From contig NZ_JADLQQ010000018.1 of the NCBI RefSeq assembly GCF_015477765.1, positions 49,690 through 113,689 on the forward strand: 64,000 nt of DNA. The letters are read 5' to 3'. The notes below the pieces were generated by a model. That model had not been told where the DNA came from. It worked only from the letters and a program-made list of their open reading frames with translations, and searched no databases. The number at the start of each line of letters is the position of its first letter. Within the stretch, counting starts at the first letter, position 1. This document shows, piece after piece, positions 59,039 to 64,000 of the stretch. Both the position numbers and the translations under genes were made by a program. Origin of the DNA: Nocardia transvalensis (lineage in GTDB: Bacteria; Actinomycetota; Actinomycetes; Mycobacteriales; Mycobacteriaceae).

Positions 59039-59397
59039 CACACCGGACATCGAAGCCTCTGGACACACCGGCACGGACCACACACTAGGTAGCAACGGCT
59101 CCGGCTGAGCACTGCCGGGGCCGAACTCGCACGCTGTTCGCATCCCATCCGGCTGGTGACCCCGTACCGGACAAGCGATGCACATTCCGTGTGTTCGGCC
59201 GAACGCACCATAATGCCGCTGGTCGGTCGGTAGTCGTAGCGGGATCGCCTGCGCTGAAGGATGTCCGGAAGTGCCGAGGAGCGTGCATTCAAGTGGGCGC
59301 ACACTTCTGTCGGCTGCTGGATGTGACGTCGCAAGTTCAGTACTGCTGGTGGTTGATGCCAGTTGTGATGAATACCCACTCAGGGCGTGTTCGGCGT
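59039..59397. other. Gene-free stretch, nothing recognised
   Basis: About 360 bases with open frames on both strands but none with coherent codon usage or a usable start. No hairpin with a T run is seen. Confidence 0.4.
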
Positions 59398-59859
59398 CTA
59401 CGGTCGTGTGGCGTCCTCGACGTCGGCGTATTCGATTTCCCCGAAGAGCAAGGAGGTGTTCAGGAAGGATCCGATGACCCGTTCCCGCGCGCTGGTTACC
59501 TTGGTCGTCGACGACACACCGGCCTCGAGCTCGAGCAATTGCCGATCGATTGGCCAACCGAGCGCGGCGGCGCGCTCGGACGACGCGTCGATCGACGGAA
59601 CTCGGACCACGATCGCGAACGGTCCCTCGCCACGCTCGGCCAACACGGCGCGAAGAGCGTCCGCGGCGGGCAAGTCACCATACGGTGCCGCGAACTCGAG
59701 TCCGGCATCCCACGAAATCAGCGCACGGACACCGGCGGACTCGTTGAAAACTTCGTCGAATGTTGTCTCGAACAGCTCGCTCATCTGCTTGACGTAACGC
59801 GGCAGATTTTCCGGCTCGACGAGCCAGGTAAAATGATCGATGCGGTTCTTCGCAGGCAT
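59398..59859 (-). CDS. VOC (glyoxalase-fold) family-like protein
   Basis: A 153-residue protein. KNRIDHFTWLVEPENLPRYVKQM begins a beta-alpha-beta-beta-beta unit with a His that could be a metal ligand; GVRALISWDAGLEFAAPYG and PFAIVVRVPSIDASSERAAALGW are the rest of the pattern. Members bind or convert small molecules, often in secondary metabolism. The ATG at 59859 follows GGAGGG. The sequence motif at 59941-59963, shared with two other sites, is in its promoter region. Confidence 0.75.
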   Translation of the reverse strand: MPAKNRIDHFTWLVEPENLPRYVKQMSELFETTFDEVFNESAGVRALISWDAGLEFAAPYGDLPAADALRAVLAERGEGPFAIVVRVPSIDASSERAAALGWPIDRQLLELEAGVSSTTKVTSARERVIGSFLNTSLLFGEIEYADVEDATRP

Positions 59860-59940
59860 GATTTCCCTCCATGGATCCGAAGTTCTATGTGCTGGCAGCC
59901 CGGTAATCATGATCTTGCTGTACCGAGTCCAGGGGGAGGG

Positions 59941-59963
59941 AGAGTTTTTCCTGGTAACGCCAG
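59941..59963 (-). promoter_or_regulatory. Cluster motif CGTTACCAGGAAAAACT upstream of the VOC-like gene
   Basis: On the minus strand this reads CTGGCGTTACCAGGAAAAACTCT. About 20 of 22 positions match the site at 61305-61326 in the same orientation toward its gene. It is about 80-100 bases upstream of the start at 59859. Probable operator or activator site. Confidence 0.65.
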
Positions 59964-60252
59964 TCCTACCCTCGACTTCGACCAGAAAAACGACGAGCGG
60001 CGCGCCCCAGGATTCGCTGCGCTCCGACGGGCCCGTCGCGAACGTCACAATACGGTTGGTCTTGCGTCAAACCCTTGGCAGCATGCCAGGGTCCGCAACC
60101 TGGATGCCAGATTGGCGGCCCGACCACGGTTCAGTACGACGCGCGATAATGCCGCGACCCGCGCGGGGTCTTCTGGTCGCTGGGTGTTCGCGCGCATCGG
60201 GAGGGATGGCTACCTCACCCGATATCGACGTCGCCTTCGCTGGTGACGACTC
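59964..60252. other. Noncoding stretch between the cluster motif and the integrase remnant
   Basis: Nothing recognised beyond the promoter-like site just before it. Open frames here are short and in shifted frames; some could be decayed 5' sequence of the integrase that follows. Confidence 0.35.
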
Positions 60253-61047
60253 GTGCTGCGGCTGGCCTCGGCCGCCTACCTTGCCCGCTACACCGGCACC
60301 TCCCGGAAGCACTGCACGTCGGATCTGCGCCTGCATTTCATGTGGTGCAGCGAGCATCAACTCACGCCGCTGGCGATGATCCGCAGGCAGATCGAACGCT
60401 ACGTCGGCTGGATGCGCGAAGTCCGACGCTACAAACCCGCCACGGTCGCCAGGAGGATGGCGGTGGTCGCCGGGTTCTACCGCACCTGCCGTCATCGACG
60501 GCGTCCTCGAGCACTCGCCGGCCGAATACGTCCGGCGGCCAAGGGTGGCGAACGAGTCTCCGACACTAGGACTTTCGCATCTACAGGTCGAGGCGTTGCT
60601 GTCGGCGGCGCGGGACTCGGCCAATCGGTTCGACTTCGCGCTGGTGGTGATGCTGGGCCTGCTCGGGCTGCGGATCTTCGAAGCCTGCGGATGCGACATC
60701 GGCGATGTCGGAGAAGAACACGGTCACCGAGTCCTGCGCGTGGTCGGCAAGGGCAGCAAGATCGTCTTGATCCCGCTCCCGCCAGCGGTCGGGCGCGGCA
60801 TCGAGCGTGCGATCGGCGACCGCGACATCGGCCCGATCCTGTTGAACTCCAGGGGACGGCGGATGGATCGGCACTGCGCCACTCCTTCGTCACCACCATG
60901 CTCGACGCCGGGGTCGATCTACGCGATGTCCAGATCGCCGCCCGCCACGCTGACCCGCGTACCACCATGCGCTATGACCGTGCCCGCACCAACCTCGACC
61001 GCCACCTCAACTACGTCCTCGCCGCCTACATGGCCTCGGGCACATGA
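60253..61047 (+). pseudogene. Decayed tyrosine recombinase (XerC/D-like)
   Basis: Three pieces of one recombinase lie in two frames. The first has the core-binding domain (AAYLARYTGTSRKHCTSDLRL, ERYVGWMREVRRYKPATVARR). After one extra base near 60489 the frame continues in LSHLQVEALLSAARDSANRFDFALVVMLGLLGLRIFEACG with the first catalytic Arg. After a deletion near 60870 the original frame resumes with LRHSFVTTMLDAGVDLRDVQIAARHADPRTTMRYDRAR, holding the second Arg, His and the Tyr. The His just before the second Arg motif falls in the deletion. It cannot make an active protein. Confidence 0.85.
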
Positions 61048-61424
61048 CAAGTCAACAAGCGGACATGCCGAGAAGCGCGCATCCGAGCGGGACACGCGGT
61101 TCTGCCGACTGCAGCAACGCCGCAGAAGCTCGGTCACAGGAGAGCTTCGTAGTCGGCGACTGCTTCGGGGGTGAGTCGTAGAAGGGCGTCCCACGGCGTC
61201 CGGTGCATCAATCCACTGTCGGTGGAAGCTTGTCGCGCCATGTACACGTCGAGACCTACTGATTGCTGCTATTTCCTTTTTTCGGATGGCGAAGGTGGTA
61301 CCGCCGTTACCAGGAAGAACTGTCCCTTACAGGCGCTCGCGAGCCGCAGCAGACTGGTGTCCGACACCACCGGTGCCTGCACATTCTTCGACGTCTAAAA
61401 GAGGTAAGGAGAAAGGGTAGAGCT
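61048..61424. other. Promoter region of the hydroxyacyl-CoA dehydrogenase
   Basis: No gene is seen in these 377 bases. They hold the cluster motif at 61305-61326, a short CCTTTTTT run near 61276, and the ribosome site AAGGAG before the gene at 61425. Confidence 0.5.
61305..61326 (+). promoter_or_regulatory. Cluster motif CGTTACCAGGAAGAACT upstream of the hydroxyacyl-CoA dehydrogenase
   Basis: CGTTACCAGGAAGAACTGTCCC matches the site upstream of the VOC-like gene at about 20 of 22 positions and in the same orientation relative to the gene. The 30 bases before it also share pieces such as TTTTTC and AGG-GG. It is about 100 bases upstream of the start at 61425. Confidence 0.65.
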
Positions 61425-62303
61425 ATGGCTTTCGAGATTCGCAAGGTGACCGTCCTCGGAACCGGAGTGCTGGGTTCACAGATCGCGTTCCAGGCCGCGT
61501 TCCACGGGTTCGACGTCACCGCCTACGACATCGACGAGGACGCCCTCACCGCCGCCCGCGATCGCTTCGCCGAGCTCGCGGCGATCTACCGCGACGAGGT
61601 CACCGGCGCGGCCCCCGGCGCCGCCGACAAGACGGCGTCGAGCATCGTGCTCAGCTGTGACCTCGCCCACGCGGTTGCCGACGCCGATCTGGTCATCGAG
61701 GCTGTGCCCGAAGTTTCGGCTATCAAGCAGGACATCTTCAAGCGATTGAGCGAGCTGGCACCGGAGCGGGCCATCTTCGCCACGAACACGGGACATTTGC
61801 TCCCGAGCGAATTGAAGGACTTCACCGGGCGTCCGGACAAGTTCCTCGCGCTGCACTTCGCCAACGAGATCCGCACGCGCAACACCGCCGAAGTCATGGG
61901 GACGCCCGAGACCGATCCCGCGGTGTATCGGGCGGTCGTGGACTTCGCCGCGGCGATCGGCATGGAGCCGATCGAGCTGCACAAGGAAAAGGCGGGATTC
62001 TTGCTCAACTCGATGTTCATCCCCTTCATGAACGCTGCTCTGGGCCTTGCCGTGGACGGATACGCCGAGCCGGAGATGATCGACAAGACCTGGCGGATCG
62101 GCACGCGGGCATCGATGGGCCCGTTTCAACTATTGGACATCATCGGTTTCACCACCGCCTACAACGCACTCGTTTCCGGTAACGAAGACGAGCAGCGGTT
62201 CGCGGCGTGGCTGAAGGAGAACTACATCGACCAGGGCAAGCTCGGCGTCGCCACCGGTGAGGGCTTCTACCGGTATCCCGCAAACAACACCACAGCGGCC
62301 TGA
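61425..62303 (+). CDS. 3-hydroxyacyl-CoA dehydrogenase family protein
   Basis: A 292-residue NAD-dependent dehydrogenase. The N-terminal VTVLGTGVLGSQIAFQAAFHGFDVTAYDIDEDAL binds NAD and AHAVADADLVIEAVPE follows. FATNTGHLLPSELKDF and FLALHFANEIRTRNTAEVM carry the catalytic His. The C-terminal helical domain includes KEKAGFLLNSMFIPFMNAALGLAVDGYAEPEMIDKTWRI. It is close to the 3-hydroxybutyryl-CoA dehydrogenase family; the substrate is not known. The ATG at 61425 follows AAGGAG. In this cluster it may act on a biosynthetic intermediate. Confidence 0.88.
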   Translation: MAFEIRKVTVLGTGVLGSQIAFQAAFHGFDVTAYDIDEDALTAARDRFAELAAIYRDEVTGAAPGAADKTASSIVLSCDLAHAVADADLVIEAVPEVSAIKQDIFKRLSELAPERAIFATNTGHLLPSELKDFTGRPDKFLALHFANEIRTRNTAEVMGTPETDPAVYRAVVDFAAAIGMEPIELHKEKAGFLLNSMFIPFMNAALGLAVDGYAEPEMIDKTWRIGTRASMGPFQLLDIIGFTTAYNALVSGNEDEQRFAAWLKENYIDQGKLGVATGEGFYRYPANNTTAA

Positions 62304-62634
62304 CGGCCAGGATCGGTGGCCCTGTCGGCACGCCACGCTCGGTATTCAGCACCGCCCGAACAGCAGCCGACAAAAGCCGCCGGTCGTCTCGAGGCAGCGT
62401 GTTGTCGCGTCGAGTCCCGGGGAGGAGAGTTTTCCTAGGAAAACTGTTCCCGCTCTCGTCATAAGAAATGCCGATACGCTCGAGCAGTGGTCCTGCTCGC
62501 TGACCGATGAGGGTGGCTATCAATCAGAAGGCCAACCGGTCGTAGACGTATTCGTCCAGTGGCGATGAGGTAAAGATCAAGCTCAACCGTTCTCCCGTCG
62601 TCGAGACCGAACCAGAGACAGTTAGGAGCAAGAC
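62304..62634. other. Intergenic region with the palindromic cluster motif
   Basis: No gene is seen. It contains the perfect palindrome at 62428-62445 and further AT-rich bases near 62510-62530, where a promoter for the gene at 62635 may lie. Confidence 0.5.
62428..62445. promoter_or_regulatory. Perfect 18-base palindrome AGTTTTCCTAGGAAAACT
   Basis: It reads the same on both strands and is followed by GTTCCC. Its right half, CC(T/A)GGAA-AACTGT-CCC, matches the cluster motifs at 61305 and 59941 with one base less between GGAA and AACT. It lies 190 bases upstream of the KAS III-like gene. Confidence 0.65.
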
Positions 62635-63630
62635 ATGCTTTGGAACGATGTCTATGTAGGAGGCACTGGGCGGTTTTTGCCGCCCCTTGTCGACGCATCC
62701 TCCCTCCTCGACAATGCCGACGAACATGTCGATCCCAGCGCCCTCGAACTCTCCGACTACCAATCATTCTCGGCCTCTCCGGATCTGACAGCACCGCAGA
62801 TGGCCGCTCGCGCTGCAGCCGGGGCGCTGCGCCATGCCAACTGCGACAATGCCGACGTCACCATGCTGATCTACGCATACTTCGACGAGCAAGAGCATCT
62901 CACTCCCGCATGCCATCTACAGCGCGTCCTTTCGATCCCCGACGCGATCTCGGTCGAGCTGGGGAACGCCAGCAACGGCGGTGCCGCCGCAATCGAAGTG
63001 GCCGCCGGACACGTGCGTATCGCCCCCTCGGGATCTGCCGCGCTTGTCACTGCCGCCAGTCGATTCCAGTCCCCACGCTGGCGGCGATGGCATCCCGCCT
63101 TGAGCTCGTTCCTTGCCGATGGCGCCGCGGCCGTTGTTCTGGCCAAAGATGGCGGATTTGCCCGCCTCATTTCTACCGCGCACACTTCGGCTCCCGAACT
63201 CGAACATCTGGCTACCATCACCAAGGACGGCAAGTCGAGCGGGCCGTTACTCCTCATGGAGGAAAATCTCGAACCCCACCAGGCAACTCTCGCACGGGGA
63301 ATGCAAGACACCGCCTCCCAAGCCTTGGAAGAAGCCGACATCAAACCTAGCGACCTGACCCGCATGGTTGTCACCGGCTTGGGACTCGCTCCGCTGTCCG
63401 CGCTCGTTCTGGAACCATTAGGCATCCCAGTCGACCGGACCACATGGTCACTGCAACGTCAGCTCGGCCACGTCGGTTCCTGCGATCAGCTGATCGGACT
63501 CGACCACGTCATCCGCGAAGAATCGCTTCGGCCCGGAGACACCATTCTGGTTTTCGGCTCGGGCCTAGGCTTCCGCTTCACCTGCGCCGTACTCGAAATC
63601 ACCGAACAATCCACGGCCACAACCGCATGA
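62635..63630 (+). CDS. Beta-ketoacyl-ACP synthase III-like protein with Ser at the active-site Cys
   Basis: A 331-residue thiolase-fold protein. VYVGGTGRFLPPLVD starts the fold, and LTAPQMAARAAAGALRHANCDNADV matches the early FabH region. The nucleophile segment reads ELGNASNGGAAAIEVAAGH, where FabH has Cys in place of the Ser. GHVGSCDQLIGLDHVI supplies the His, and DTILVFGSGLGFRFTCAVLE the last strands. A Ser here is known from DpsC, an acyl-transferring KAS III homologue. It may thus transfer an acyl group rather than condense, or be a degraded thiolase; this is inference. Confidence 0.83.
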   Translation: MLWNDVYVGGTGRFLPPLVDASSLLDNADEHVDPSALELSDYQSFSASPDLTAPQMAARAAAGALRHANCDNADVTMLIYAYFDEQEHLTPACHLQRVLSIPDAISVELGNASNGGAAAIEVAAGHVRIAPSGSAALVTAASRFQSPRWRRWHPALSSFLADGAAAVVLAKDGGFARLISTAHTSAPELEHLATITKDGKSSGPLLLMEENLEPHQATLARGMQDTASQALEEADIKPSDLTRMVVTGLGLAPLSALVLEPLGIPVDRTTWSLQRQLGHVGSCDQLIGLDHVIREESLRPGDTILVFGSGLGFRFTCAVLEITEQSTATTA

Positions 63631-63874
63631 CACGGACATGTCGGATTGTCCAGGAGAACTTCACCCTGGACCGCTAGGACCGCCGCACTGCTGCGGTGAT
63701 CTCTAGGTGGTTGATGCCTTCCCCAGGCTCAAAGCGGGAACGTGCTTGTTAGAGACGTGCGGAATGTGAATCCGGAGAACACTGAAGGAAAGTTTCTTGT
63801 CGGTGATCGAGACGACCAGCGCTGCTCGGGCCGACGTGAGAGCTGAAGAAACGAACCGAAAGAGGATTACCGCC
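63631..63874. other. Intergenic stretch, promoter of the DJ-1/PfpI gene
   Basis: No gene and no clear copy of the cluster motif. A GAAAGAGGA purine run precedes the ATG at 63875. Confidence 0.4.
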
Positions 63875-64000
63875 ATGAGTGGTACCGCTACCGGGCGCTC
63901 GAAGGCGCTGATCTTGATCTCCTCGGCGCGGGAGGTGCCGTTGGGCGAGCCCGCCGGAACCCGCCTGTCGTCGGGGTTTTTCCTGAGCGAGATGGGCCCC
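63875..64000 (+). CDS. DJ-1/PfpI family protein (N-terminal part)
   Basis: Only the first 42 residues are in the window. KALILISSAREVPLGEPAGT is the N-terminal strand of the DJ-1/PfpI (type 1 glutamine amidotransferase-like) fold, and RLSSGFFLSEMGP fits the usual G-(F/Y)-F-L-x-E segment that follows. The ATG at 63875 has AGAGGA before it. Members include deglycases, isonitrile hydratases and chaperones, which cannot be told apart here. Confidence 0.7.
   Translation, partial: MSGTATGRSKALILISSAREVPLGEPAGTRLSSGFFLSEMGP

Noticed and set aside
58867..59379. A 170-codon minus-strand frame as a gene in the gap after the F420/NADP-type gene
   Set aside because: It overlaps the recognised gene's 3' end, has no ribosome site, and its composition is like other shadow frames.

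Overview
The window is high-GC actinobacterial DNA. A Nocardia or close Mycobacteriales relative is the most likely source. The evidence is the purK-purE-fadE25 gene order known from mycobacteria, a mycothiol-dependent maleylpyruvate isomerase-type enzyme, a split three-subunit proton-translocating transhydrogenase, a HelZ-type SNF2 protein paired with a SWIM protein, and a DtxR/IdeR-type iron box. Genus assignment is inference; no rRNA is present.

Bases 1-31.5 kb are mostly ordinary core genome. They hold purine synthesis (purK end, purE), a TetR regulator and fadE25 behind two TetR-type operators, a GNAT protein, an FAD-linked oxidase, a GroES-like protein, peptidase E, a DinB-type enzyme and a HIT protein. 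Next come the pntAA-pntAB-pntB operon, a Tat-exported lactonase, MarR/MFS/AraC genes, a thioesterase, and the branched-chain 2-oxoacid dehydrogenase operon (E1 alpha, E1 beta, E2) with a divergent Lrp/AsnC regulator. A BenE-type transporter, a rhodanese, a secreted HNH lipoprotein, the SNF2/SWIM pair and a Baeyer-Villiger-type monooxygenase with an SDR close this part.

Bases 31.5-44.4 kb carry a fused IcmF-type acyl-CoA mutase and a complete lower valine pathway operon (mmsA, acyl-CoA dehydrogenase, HIBYL-CoA hydrolase, mmsB, enoyl-CoA hydratase). With the 15.8-19.2 kb dehydrogenase these make branched-chain amino-acid and acyl-CoA turnover a theme of the window. Between the two lies an unrecognised four-gene cell-envelope locus (34982-38903). 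Its first and third genes are paralogous exported proteins, one anchored by a C-terminal membrane segment and one by lipid.

Bases 44.4-53.6 kb hold an Hsp70-like membrane protein, a MarR regulator, a tRNA-Cys followed by a very long imperfect hairpin, a Tat-exported phosphoesterase, and a ferric-iron ABC transporter operon behind an iron box. The last gene of that operon now reads into the antisense strand of a decayed SDR gene. A secreted protein with a Cys-rich, bacteriocin-like tail follows.

From about 53.58 kb to the end the DNA is accessory. It begins at a displaced 3' end of a tRNA (Arg-like) with its terminator, next to a truncated tyrosine integrase fused back to back with another gene remnant. 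It continues with a TetR regulator, a frameshifted GMC oxidoreductase, an F420/NADP-type oxidoreductase, a VOC-like protein, a second decayed integrase, a 3-hydroxyacyl-CoA dehydrogenase, a KAS III-like protein with Ser in place of the catalytic Cys, and the start of a DJ-1/PfpI protein. Three noncoding sites here share a motif near GTTACCAGGAARAACT. They suggest one cluster-specific regulon and are the best candidate for an undescribed system in the window.
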